DNA from: UBA1952 sp965246765
Lineage (GTDB): Bacteria > Bacteroidota > Bacteroidia > Chitinophagales > Chitinophagaceae
Length of the DNA: 64,000 nt
Direction of reading: 5' to 3'
Assembly (NCBI GenBank): GCA_965246765.1
Contig: CBDFFJ010000005.1
Location: 1 to 64,000 of the forward strand
Below the pieces are notes generated by a model. The model was not told the origin of the DNA and made no database searches. It saw only the letters and a list, made by a program, of their open reading frames with translations. The position numbers and the translations under genes were made by a program. Of this stretch, positions 48,358 through 56,413 are shown one piece after another (position 1 is the stretch's first letter; the number at the start of each line of letters is the position of its first letter).

Positions 48358-49389
48358 CTACCAGATCGTACGGAAGTCGCCGGGCATAGCCAGCACCCAA
48401 TTCTGGCCGAGGTCTTCGCTGCGATACAGGCCAAAGTTGGTGGCGATATAGACGTAGCGCTTGATGATGCCGTTCTTGTAGGTATCCTGTTTGCCTGTAA
48501 TGCCGTAAACAGACGTAAATGGCTTCAGGCCGTTGTTGGATTGCACGAATACGCCGCCGGACAGCCGGTAAACGCCCGCAGAATCCGTGCCCGCAAGCAG
48601 GGTCTGGCCCAGAGGCGCCGAGCAGGCGTATATCTGCTGATTGCCGGGGATGCCCGCGTACTTGGTCCAGGTGAGGCCGGTGTCGTTGCTGTACTGCACA
48701 CCGCCGGCGCCATTGCGATCTATCGCCAGGACTGTGTTATTGAAGCTTGAAAGATACCATATGCCGTTAGGAAGCCCGGTAGCGTTAGCGGATTGATTCC
48801 ACATCAGGGAGCCATGTTTTAAATACAGATTGGCACCCGTCTGATCCATACCGAAGAGAAATCCATTAGGTGTGTAGGCAAAAGAGCTGACGTTTGCGCC
48901 GGTGATACTTCCCCAGGAAGTAGTGGATTCCTGAGTCCAGGTTACACCGTGGTCTTCGCTGTATTGAACGCCATTGGGCACAGTGCTCGCCAAATATATA
49001 CGTGGCGGCGCAGTACCAAAGCCGGGCACATCCAGGATCATGCTTGCCCAGTTAGCTGTTGGATTCACAGCAGAGCCCTTCCCTTGATTAAAGTCAAGAC
49101 CGTTATTGTCCGATACAAACAGATTTTTCTTTATAAGAATGATGTTTTCTGCGGAAACAATGATGGATCGCATAATTGCGCCATCACCTTTCAATGAATT
49201 AAAGGTTCGGTAGCTCAGGCCGTCGTTGGTATTCTGAAGCAAGCCGACCTTATCCCCAAAGAAGACGCCATAGGGCGTAAGTACCACTTTATTATTGTCA
49301 ATGCCATTCTCTTTACGGCAACTGCTGACAGCCAGCGCGGCGATAAGAAGGAGCAGTAGCGGGTAGGAGGAGCATTTACCGTATCTCAT
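48358..49389 (-). CDS. BNR/sialidase-like repeat lipoprotein
   Basis: A 343-residue lipoprotein (MRYGKCSSYPLLLLLIAALA, then VSSCRKEN, lipobox Cys near 24). The mature part is a beta-propeller of BNR/photosynthesis-system-II assembly type, with Asp-box-like repeats: QYSEDHGVTWTQ, QYSNDTGLTWTK, YRSEDLGQNWVL. There are no catalytic residues typical of sialidase, so it is likely a binding or scaffold protein at the outer membrane. ATG 49389 gives a good signal sequence. Function is unknown. Confidence 0.75.
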   Translation of the reverse strand: MRYGKCSSYPLLLLLIAALAVSSCRKENGIDNNKVVLTPYGVFFGDKVGLLQNTNDGLSYRTFNSLKGDGAIMRSIIVSAENIILIKKNLFVSDNNGLDFNQGKGSAVNPTANWASMILDVPGFGTAPPRIYLASTVPNGVQYSEDHGVTWTQESTTSWGSITGANVSSFAYTPNGFLFGMDQTGANLYLKHGSLMWNQSANATGLPNGIWYLSSFNNTVLAIDRNGAGGVQYSNDTGLTWTKYAGIPGNQQIYACSAPLGQTLLAGTDSAGVYRLSGGVFVQSNNGLKPFTSVYGITGKQDTYKNGIIKRYVYIATNFGLYRSEDLGQNWVLAMPGDFRTIW

Positions 49390-49509
49390 GCGAAAAGCCG
49401 AAATTTTGGACAAGATTGTATTTTTTGGCGGGATTGCCAACTTTTTGTTAGGAAACCGTTACGAGAACGCTTGCCTCTTAGACGGCATTCTGTGCGGAAA
49501 GGTTAGCCG

Positions 49510-51240
49510 CTACTTTGCCGCAAACTCATCCTTTTTGCCGCGAAGCGCGGAAAGCTGCTGCGCGATATGCAAAAGCTGTAGCAGGCTGCTCTCCCCGTTG
49601 TCGCGGAAGCCCAGGGACATCTGGTATTCGTTTGCGCCATCCTTAAAAGCGCCGCCCTTCATACTGAATGTGGTAAACGCATTTTTTACCACTGAGAAGG
49701 CGGCTGAGTCGGACGGACTGCTGCTTGCCAGGGCTCCGCCGGCATTTATAAGGCCTGCTACGTCTGCCCACATGCCCACGGGATGTCCGGCAATTTCCTT
49801 ATGCACAGCATCGGGCATCGCGCCTGCGTGCTCTTTCAGGAAGGCCTGCGCCGTAGCCGCATTAGAACTGAGCGCAATGTATTTATCGCCTATTACAAGG
49901 CTGCTTTTACCACCCATCATAACGTATGTGTTCGCAGATGTCTGCTGAAGCATCTCGCTTTTTCCAAACAGGCCAAAAAGCTTTATCAGCTTTGTCCGGT
50001 CGCCGATTTCCAGCGCATAGACAAAGTCCATTTCCGGCATGGTGACCGGATAGGGTACCATGCCGTATTCCGTGCCTGCTGCGCTGTCTCCCACCTGCAC
50101 CTTGCGCGTAATACGGAAATTATTGATGGCAAAAACCATATCTCCGGTAAAGCCGCCGAGCACTTCGTCCATCGTGATGCCCTGGCTCATAAGCGCCAGA
50201 TTAGCCATGCCGGAAAGGTTCATCTTTTCCAGCATAAGCTTTATGGCTGCCGGCGAGAGGTGAAATCCACCCGCCATATTAAGGCCCGGCGCCGGAAGGC
50301 GGCGCAGCATGTCGCCATCTACATTTTCGCGGCCAAACTCCTTCGCTACCGGCTTCATACTGTCTGAGGCGTAATAACGCATGATCCCGTCAATGCGTCC
50401 CTTCTCAAAGTCGTAGCCCGAAGCCATGGCGCTGCCTTTAAACAGGGTGTTGCCCATAGTCATGCCCATCATACCCACGCCCGGAATGTCGCCGCCGCCG
50501 TAGCTGTTGTACATATCCATCATGGCGTCGTAGCTCATCCAGAAAGTAAGGTCATGATTTGCCCCTTCCAGCTCTTTAAACCGGCTCAGCTCATCAATGC
50601 CGGAAGCCTTTACAGGTTGGAAGGCGGCGGCCATTTCAACAGACGTCGCGGCCGGATCGGCCACCTCTTCCGTCCAGGTGTAAGGTTCGCCCCCGCCCGC
50701 AGAGTCTATGATGTCGGTGTGCACCGCTTCATTGTGCGCCACCTTATTGACCACCGGGCTCATAGCCATAAGCACATCGTCGTTCCAGCTCAGCATGAAC
50801 TTTCTATCTATAAATGCCTCGCTCCGGCCCTTTTGGACGCTGATGGCCAGGCCTGCGAAGTGGCTTTGAATGTACTTGTCCAGCTGTGCTTTATCCTTTA
50901 CCGGCAGGACTGCCGCGAGTTTCATGCTATTAGCAAAGCGGGTGTCCGGCTTTGCGTAGAAATACAAGGTGCTGCCGAAATCCAGACCGGAAGCCTCAAT
51001 GTCTTTAAGCGCCTGAGGAGCCTTATCGCCGCTGCCCGTTTTGCGCAATTCATCCAGCAGATTGCTACCCGTGATGGCGCTCCAGGCCAGCTCTTTGCGC
51101 ATCTCGCCGGTATGAATGCCCAAAACCATGAAGGCATCTTTGGGAATGTAGCGGATATACTTCGGCGTCCGGTGGCAGGACGAAAACAGGAACAGGACGG
51201 CCGCCAACAAGGGCAGCAGACGAAACGGAACGCGCATCAT
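49510..51240 (-). CDS. DUF4836 family lipoprotein
   Basis: A 576-residue lipoprotein (MMRVPFRLLPLLAAVLFLFS, Cys near 22). The family pattern is present: KYIRYIPKDAFMVLGIHTGE at the start of the mature protein, SAITGSNLLDELRK, YFYAKPD, LAAVLPVKDKAQLDKYIQ, VLGGFTGDMVFAINNF and YVMMGGKSSLVIGDKYIALS. DUF4836 proteins are widespread in Bacteroidota and have no known role. The tail is helical (SSLLQLLHIAQQLSALRGKK). The gene follows the DUF3127 gene on this strand by about 100 bases. Confidence 0.85.
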   Translation of the reverse strand: MMRVPFRLLPLLAAVLFLFSSCHRTPKYIRYIPKDAFMVLGIHTGEMRKELAWSAITGSNLLDELRKTGSGDKAPQALKDIEASGLDFGSTLYFYAKPDTRFANSMKLAAVLPVKDKAQLDKYIQSHFAGLAISVQKGRSEAFIDRKFMLSWNDDVLMAMSPVVNKVAHNEAVHTDIIDSAGGGEPYTWTEEVADPAATSVEMAAAFQPVKASGIDELSRFKELEGANHDLTFWMSYDAMMDMYNSYGGGDIPGVGMMGMTMGNTLFKGSAMASGYDFEKGRIDGIMRYYASDSMKPVAKEFGRENVDGDMLRRLPAPGLNMAGGFHLSPAAIKLMLEKMNLSGMANLALMSQGITMDEVLGGFTGDMVFAINNFRITRKVQVGDSAAGTEYGMVPYPVTMPEMDFVYALEIGDRTKLIKLFGLFGKSEMLQQTSANTYVMMGGKSSLVIGDKYIALSSNAATAQAFLKEHAGAMPDAVHKEIAGHPVGMWADVAGLINAGGALASSSPSDSAAFSVVKNAFTTFSMKGGAFKDGANEYQMSLGFRDNGESSLLQLLHIAQQLSALRGKKDEFAAK

Positions 51241-51343
51241 TTTAGGAGGAATGGGAAGGAAAAAGGAGCGGCAAAATAAAGCACGCGGCGCAAAAGACGG
51301 TGGGTCTCTGCGCCGCGTGCTGTTGATTGTCAGTAGTCAAGCC

Positions 51344-51928
51344 TTAGAATGGGAGATCGTCGGCTGCTTCAGCGCCGCCGCCACTGTTGCCGGGCTGGTA
51401 GGCCGGAGGAGCGGCGTTGTTGCCGGAAGCGGCGTTGCTGCTATTGCCATTGTTCCAGTTACCGCCGTTATTGTTGTTGTTGTTAGACCAGTTGCCGCCG
51501 TTGCCGTTATTGCCGCCCCCGTTCCAATTGCTGCCGCCATTGTTGTTATAGCCGCCGCCGTTACTATTGTAGTTGCCACCGCCGCTGTTTTGGCCTTGCG
51601 CCTGATAAGCATTGCCGCCACTGTTTTGGCCAGCCGCGTCTGCCTTTTCAATGCGCCATGCATCCAGGTTGGAGAAGTAAGACACCTTGCCTTCCTTCTC
51701 GTAGCGGTTGCCCTTGATGCTGAAGTTTACCCGCAGCATGTCGCCCAGATTGAAGCGGTCTATTATATCGGTCTTGTTTTGTACGAGCTGCATTTTGGCG
51801 AAGTTGGTGAAGGCGGAGCCATTCACTTCTTCCGTAACCTCAATCACGAACTCACGCTTGCGGAAGCGGTCATTCACGGTCTGAGTGTCATACTTTTCTA
51901 CCAGCTTGCCTGTAATTTCTAGATTCAT
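51344..51928 (-). CDS. DUF3127 protein with SSB-like acidic tail
   Basis: A 194-residue protein. Residues 1-95 match DUF3127, which is predicted to be an OB-fold-like domain (MNLEITGKLVEKYDTQTVND, FRKREFVIEVTEE, QLVQNKTDIIDRFNLGDMLR, GNRYEKEGKVSYFSNLDAWR). A long Asn/Gly-rich disordered linker follows (about 100-180), ending AADDLPF. This layout copies bacterial SSB: OB fold, Gly/Asn-rich linker and a C-terminal DDxPF tip that recruits repair and replication proteins. The gene stands between the DUF4836 gene and tRNA-His. Function as an SSB-like protein is inference. Confidence 0.85.
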   Translation of the reverse strand: MNLEITGKLVEKYDTQTVNDRFRKREFVIEVTEEVNGSAFTNFAKMQLVQNKTDIIDRFNLGDMLRVNFSIKGNRYEKEGKVSYFSNLDAWRIEKADAAGQNSGGNAYQAQGQNSGGGNYNSNGGGYNNNGGSNWNGGGNNGNGGNWSNNNNNNGGNWNNGNSSNAASGNNAAPPAYQPGNSGGGAEAADDLPF

Positions 51929-52029
51929 GGCAGGTTTACTTTTTTATTAATGAACAATGATTGGTAACTCCAAAGATAATCATATCAGGGGACGAAACGA
52001 AGCGCAAAAGGCACATCTTAGAGCAAAGA

Positions 52030-52057
52030 AAAAGCCCTGAACTGCTTCAGGGCTTTT
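52030..52057 (-). terminator. Terminator of tRNA-His
   Basis: Perfect 12-base arms AAAAGCCCTGAA / TTCAGGGCTTTT with a four-base loop, eleven bases past the tRNA 3' end on the minus strand. Confidence 0.88.
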
Positions 52058-52067
52058 CAAAATAAAG

Positions 52068-52142
52068 GGAGGCAAAAGGGGCTCGAACCCTCGACCCTCG
52101 GTACCACAAACCGATGCTCTAACCAACTGAGCTACTGCCTCC
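52068..52142 (-). tRNA. tRNA-His (anticodon GTG)
   Basis: The folded cloverleaf reads: an eight-base acceptor with encoded G-1 paired to C73 (the tRNA-His hallmark), T8 A9, D-arm GCTC-AGTTGGTTA-GAGC, anticodon arm TCGGT-TTGTGGT-ACCGA with GTG, variable loop GGGTC, and T-arm GAGGG-TTCGAGC-CCCTT. CCA is not encoded. It reads CAC and CAT codons. Confidence 0.95.
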
Positions 52143-52186
52143 GTACTGATTTGTGGGTCAAAGATAAGGAGTGAACAAAAACCAGC

Positions 52187-54166
52187 TTACATTTTTTGCA
52201 GCACCAGCACTGCCTTGCTGAAGTCTGCGGCGGTATTTACCACCTTCCGGTAAGCCTCATACTGCGTCAGGGGATAAGAAACCTGATTGTAGAACTCGCG
52301 CGCAGTAACTATGATATCGGCGCCTTCCTGCCGGTAGTCAGAATGAAATCCGCAGGCTTCTTTGCCCCCGGCTTTGCAGCTTGCATCCATGCGAAAGGCC
52401 TGCGGATTCACGACCTTATAGCCTGCCGGGACCCTGATGTGCAGCGTGCGCGGCTGCTCATTCGGATAATCCAGCTCCACCGGTAGGCGGCGCTTTTTCT
52501 CTTCATAAAGCTCCATCTGCCGGCCTATAAGCGCGCCGGCATTGACGAGGTATTTCGGCCCGGCTTTTTCAATCAGTTTTGGCGAATGAATGCTGGCTCT
52601 TACTGTAAGCGGCTTATCTGCCGTGATGTTGTCTAAGGCGAGATTTTTCACAGAATAATCCACCAAATCGTCGGGCTTATCCGAAAGCCCTGTGATGGCA
52701 AGAATCACTTCACGCTCCTTTTCTTTAGGGATACTCAACAGCGTTTGGCGCAGTGAGGATGCACTGTAGCCCTTCATCAGATAAGTGGTACCTACGAGCG
52801 GCGTCAGGTCTCTGCCTTCCAGCTCCAGATATGCGTCAATGGTAACACTGCTTGCCGATGCAGGCGGCAGCGGAATGTCGCGGATATCCAGGCCGGCTGT
52901 GCTGTAGCCATCGGAAGTCTTTTTCGTCCTTGTAAAAACACCGCGCGTGCCGCAGATGGAATAAGGAATAAGCGGATAGCGCAGCCCTTGCACAGCCGGC
53001 GCGAGGTAAGTTTTAAGGGCAGGAAAGTAGAAGAGGTACTCGTCTATATAGTCCCAAATCTCCAGGCTGTCGTCCATCGCAAAAGAAAAACGGTTGCCGG
53101 CGAGGCCCACTTCGTATTCTACGCCAGCCGCCTGCAGGCAAGCTGCGGTCAGTCGCACAATCCCCTTCTCCGTGCTCATCCGCTTGCGCACGCTCTGCTC
53201 AAAATCCTCTGCACTTTCGTCGCGCAGTCCTGGCGAGAGCGTCACGTTGCTTTTTATCCAGGATTCTATGGTGGTAATTTTCTTTACCGGCTCATCGTCC
53301 ACGTTAAGGCCCATTTGCCGCAGCAAATCGCCGGCGGTGCGCAGCTGCCGGCTGTTGAAGTCTATATAGCGGCCATGCAATGTTTTAGCCATCTCTCTCC
53401 AGCTCATCCGGCGCTCGTCATCCTTTCCGGTGCGCAGGACGTAACTGAGTTTATAATCCACCCGTTGCAGCAGTGCTTTGTACCGACTGTTAGGCTCATC
53501 CTCCACTGCGGGAATGTTGTAAGAGACGGAACGGTAGCTCGCCTGCCCATCTCCAAGACTGGAATCTTTTGGCGTCGGAAAGCCGTTATAGCCTTTCGCT
53601 TCATAGCGCATGTGGTCGGGCACAATCATCTGAAAGACCGCCTGCATCACCGGCACCGGATACTGAAAGACTTCCTGCGAAGCTGCAGTGCCGGGGAGCT
53701 TTTGCGTGTAAAGGACTTCCACCTCCGCGCCCGGCTCTACGCCTTCCATAGCGAGTAGATATTCAGGAATGCCACGCTCGGATTTTATCTTCTTCAGCTT
53801 GTCGCGGCCTACGTCAATCACCTTTCCGCCGGACAGAATGGTACGGGCCTTGAACTTATAAAGCTCGGTGCCAGGCACTACCGGGATATTGAACGTGTTG
53901 AAATATTCCACGCCTTTATCATCGTTGAGGCGGATAATATGGTGAGTGGTATAGTACTGCTCGTAGCCCTCATCGCCGCGCAGCATTTCTATGCGGCGTT
54001 CTTCCAGAATAAAAACGGCGGGAGCGCTTTTTAGCGAATCCGGGATGGCGTGGAGTTTAGGCGATTCTTCCGGCTTTATCGGGTTGCGGGGCTGGGCAGT
54101 GATATCTGTTACAAGAAAAATGCTGCAGGCTAAAAGAACAACGCGTTGGAACAACTGGTTCGGCAT
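52187..54166 (-). CDS. DUF3857 protein with degenerate transglutaminase domain
   Basis: A 659-residue exported protein with a signal peptide (MPNQLFQRVVLLACSIFLVTDITA). The DUF3857 beta-domain is about 60-250 (YYTTHHIIRLNDDKGVEYFN, GGKVIDVGRDKLKKI, PGAEVEVLYTQKLPG), then a transglutaminase-like region about 300-390. Its usual GDCKD catalytic stretch is replaced by TEKGIVRLTAACLQAAGVEY, so the active Cys motif is absent and the domain is probably inactive. DUF3858-like strands end the protein. It lies 83 bases after the paralogue at 54250-56196, which keeps the active motif. Confidence 0.85.
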   Translation of the reverse strand: MPNQLFQRVVLLACSIFLVTDITAQPRNPIKPEESPKLHAIPDSLKSAPAVFILEERRIEMLRGDEGYEQYYTTHHIIRLNDDKGVEYFNTFNIPVVPGTELYKFKARTILSGGKVIDVGRDKLKKIKSERGIPEYLLAMEGVEPGAEVEVLYTQKLPGTAASQEVFQYPVPVMQAVFQMIVPDHMRYEAKGYNGFPTPKDSSLGDGQASYRSVSYNIPAVEDEPNSRYKALLQRVDYKLSYVLRTGKDDERRMSWREMAKTLHGRYIDFNSRQLRTAGDLLRQMGLNVDDEPVKKITTIESWIKSNVTLSPGLRDESAEDFEQSVRKRMSTEKGIVRLTAACLQAAGVEYEVGLAGNRFSFAMDDSLEIWDYIDEYLFYFPALKTYLAPAVQGLRYPLIPYSICGTRGVFTRTKKTSDGYSTAGLDIRDIPLPPASASSVTIDAYLELEGRDLTPLVGTTYLMKGYSASSLRQTLLSIPKEKEREVILAITGLSDKPDDLVDYSVKNLALDNITADKPLTVRASIHSPKLIEKAGPKYLVNAGALIGRQMELYEEKKRRLPVELDYPNEQPRTLHIRVPAGYKVVNPQAFRMDASCKAGGKEACGFHSDYRQEGADIIVTAREFYNQVSYPLTQYEAYRKVVNTAADFSKAVLVLQKM

Positions 54167-54249
54167 TTTATATGCTTTGTCTGTCCCACTTAAGTCGTGG
54201 GTTATGGAAGTCTGTTGATTGGCTAAAGCCGTGACAGGCGGAAAGAATG

Positions 54250-56196
54250 TCAATTAATTTGACCTAACACCACTGATTCCTTTCCAGCTTCGCGCAAGCC
54301 CTCCACCAGGCGATTGTGCTGAGAAAATTGTGCAGGCTGTATGAGCAGGGTATTGCAGGTGATTTCTTTGGTAAGCCACAGCTTGCTCCCCTTCTGCTCA
54401 TAATGCAGCTTATAGCTCCAAAGGCCGGCGGCTTCATCTGCTTTATCCGGCGGGATATAAGTCGGCTTGAAACCAGAAGGAATGTTGAGGCAGACAACCT
54501 GTCGGATGCGCTGGCAATAATCATACTGGATAGGCGCCTCGCGCAGCTTTTCGTCGGCATAGTCGTCCTCAAAATCATGCTGGAGATTCATGTTCAGATA
54601 CCGTTCGCCGCCTGCGCTTCTGGCAAAGCCGGCAAGGCTGAATTTCGCACGCATGGCGCAGCTCTTTTCTGCATCAGCCGCCACTTTAAAATAGGCAGGC
54701 TCCTGCATGTAACGTTCAGAGCCGCGTTGCAGCATCGTGCGGAGCCACTTATCGCGATCGGTGCCGCTGCTGTAGAGCATACGGGCCGCTTTGCGCCAGG
54801 CCGGATAGCCGGTATAGCGGGCAGCAATATCGCCTTTCACGTCATCGCCGGAAAGCGTGATGAAGCTTGTATCGCTGGTGGTGTTTTGCGTTGTAGGCGC
54901 TACCGGCGTCGTTACCACTTCAAAATCCTTTTCGCTAAGACTCACCAGCGCTTCCTTGCCTTGCAGCGGCGCAGGCGCCATGCCGAATGGGATACTGCGG
55001 TCGGTGCCGTCCATGTAAACCCATTTTCCATCAATGCGCGCCATGCAAATCATGTGGTTGTCGGAAATGGGCGAGGGCAACTCTGCGTAGATGTAGGGAA
55101 TATCACGGGTGCCAATCCAGGCATGATGGGCGTCAATCCCCGCCTTGCGGCTAAGGGCTACCAGCAGGCTCGCCATATCCTTACAGTCGCCGAAGCGGCG
55201 CTCACAAACCGTTACCGGAGCGCGCGGAATAAAGCCGCCGAGGCTGTCTTCGTAAGCTACATAACGCAGATGGTCCTGCACCCATTTGTAGATACGCGAC
55301 GCCTTTTCGCGCTGCCCTCCCGCGCCTTTTACAATGCTGTCGGCAAGGTTGGCAAGTGCTTCGTTGTCGCCCTTATCTACATTCTTAATAAAGCCGTAGT
55401 ACCAGCGATACAAATCGCCGACGCCTGAAAGAAAGGGAACCGTCGCGCCGGTGCTTTGGTTCTCATAGTTCTTGATGTACACCACTACATGCGCGGCAGC
55501 ATAGGCCGGCGAGGGCGCATTCTCATAAGGCTTGATGCCCGGCATGTCCTTAGCCGTCCAGGTATAGATGGTTTCTCCGCGGCGCTCTTCCGTAGTCAGT
55601 TTTATACGGTCTGTGTGCGCGCCTTCCATGTGGTAGCCAAGCTTAACACCGTGCGGAACAGTGACCGTATAAGTTGCTTCGCGCACCGGGATGCTGGTCT
55701 GGAAACGGAACGGCAGGATGAAGTGCAGATCGTGATGAAGCTGCCCGTAGCTGAGGCGCGTGCGTGCATACCGCGACAAGCTTGGGAAGGTGACGACCGT
55801 CTGCTTTGTATCATTATAAAAAATGCTCTCGTCCTGACTGTGTGTCGTGCGGAACTCGGTGGCGCGAACTGTTTTATACCGGCTGCCATTTGGCACAAGG
55901 GTTTCCGCCTCCATGCCATCCATAGCCTGCTGGAAGCCATAATAAACTACATCGCGATTGTGCATAGCAGCGCCGCGGTCGGTAAGAAGCAGCACCTCCC
56001 GCGCCGACTCGCTGCGGCCTACAAGCTTGGCCCCCTGATATTGAATGCGCAGATTCCCGGTCTGCTGCCACACTATGGCGTGCTCGCCTTTGTAACGCGC
56101 CGCCGCCTCTGCAACTTCCGCGTTCTGTGCATGGGTCTGGAATGCGATCAGGAAGCACAATAGGGTTTTGGCTGTGCGGGTCAGGATTGTTTGCAT
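54250..56196 (-). CDS. DUF3857/transglutaminase-like secreted protein
   Basis: A 648-residue exported protein (signal peptide ending QTHAQ). DUF3857 spans about 55-250 (ETLVPNGSRYKTVRATEFRT, YGQLHHDLHFILPFRFQTSI). The transglutaminase-like core follows at about 270-400: SRIYKWVQDHLRYVAYEDSL, CERRFGDCKDMASLLVALSR with the catalytic Cys near 338, DAHHAWIGTRDIPYIYAELP, DNHMICMARIDGKWVYMDGT with catalytic His and Asp. The substrate is unknown. The family is common in Bacteroidota and may act on proteins or peptides in the envelope. It is upstream of the degenerate copy, probably in one operon. Confidence 0.9.
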   Translation of the reverse strand: MQTILTRTAKTLLCFLIAFQTHAQNAEVAEAAARYKGEHAIVWQQTGNLRIQYQGAKLVGRSESAREVLLLTDRGAAMHNRDVVYYGFQQAMDGMEAETLVPNGSRYKTVRATEFRTTHSQDESIFYNDTKQTVVTFPSLSRYARTRLSYGQLHHDLHFILPFRFQTSIPVREATYTVTVPHGVKLGYHMEGAHTDRIKLTTEERRGETIYTWTAKDMPGIKPYENAPSPAYAAAHVVVYIKNYENQSTGATVPFLSGVGDLYRWYYGFIKNVDKGDNEALANLADSIVKGAGGQREKASRIYKWVQDHLRYVAYEDSLGGFIPRAPVTVCERRFGDCKDMASLLVALSRKAGIDAHHAWIGTRDIPYIYAELPSPISDNHMICMARIDGKWVYMDGTDRSIPFGMAPAPLQGKEALVSLSEKDFEVVTTPVAPTTQNTTSDTSFITLSGDDVKGDIAARYTGYPAWRKAARMLYSSGTDRDKWLRTMLQRGSERYMQEPAYFKVAADAEKSCAMRAKFSLAGFARSAGGERYLNMNLQHDFEDDYADEKLREAPIQYDYCQRIRQVVCLNIPSGFKPTYIPPDKADEAAGLWSYKLHYEQKGSKLWLTKEITCNTLLIQPAQFSQHNRLVEGLREAGKESVVLGQIN

Positions 56197-56256
56197 TGAT
56201 TAAAAGAGCGCTAATCGCCTCAATTCTTTGAAAAGATACGGCGTAGCGGCAAATCT

Positions 56257-56331
56257 TAGGGGCGTGCCCTCGTGGCCGCCCATCACAACATGATCGGCTG
56301 CGGCGAGCGCGGCCACGAGGGCACGCCCCTA
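56257..56331. repeat. Inverted repeat with 23-bp perfect arms
   Basis: 56257-56279 and 56309-56331 are perfect complements (core GGGGCGTGCCCTCGTGGCC). The 29-base loop is unremarkable. It lies in the gap between the transglutaminase gene and alaS promoter. The sequence resembles dispersed palindromic elements seen in many bacterial genomes. Confidence 0.85.
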
Positions 56332-56354
56332 CAGAATGCGCCCGGCCAATGCCT

Positions 56355-56362
56355 TATTTTTG
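56355..56362 (+). promoter_or_regulatory. -7 box TATTTTTG of alaS
   Basis: An exact TAnnTTTG match. The bases after it (CGCCCGT) are the same as after the pheT box, but instead of an ATG a 7-base repeat array follows, so the alaS leader is longer. Confidence 0.6.
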
Positions 56363-56376
56363 CGCCCGTTCCGGGA

Positions 56377-56411
56377 ATTCCGCATTCCGGATTCCACATT
56401 CCGAATTTCTC
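56377..56411 (+). repeat. Five 7-bp units (ATTCCGN) in the alaS leader
   Basis: Units are ATTCCGC, ATTCCGG, ATTCCAC, ATTCCGA and ATTTCTC, ending two bases before the ATG at 56414. The same unit and orientation occur before oxyR and GT2. Confidence 0.9.
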
Positions 56412-56413
56412 CA

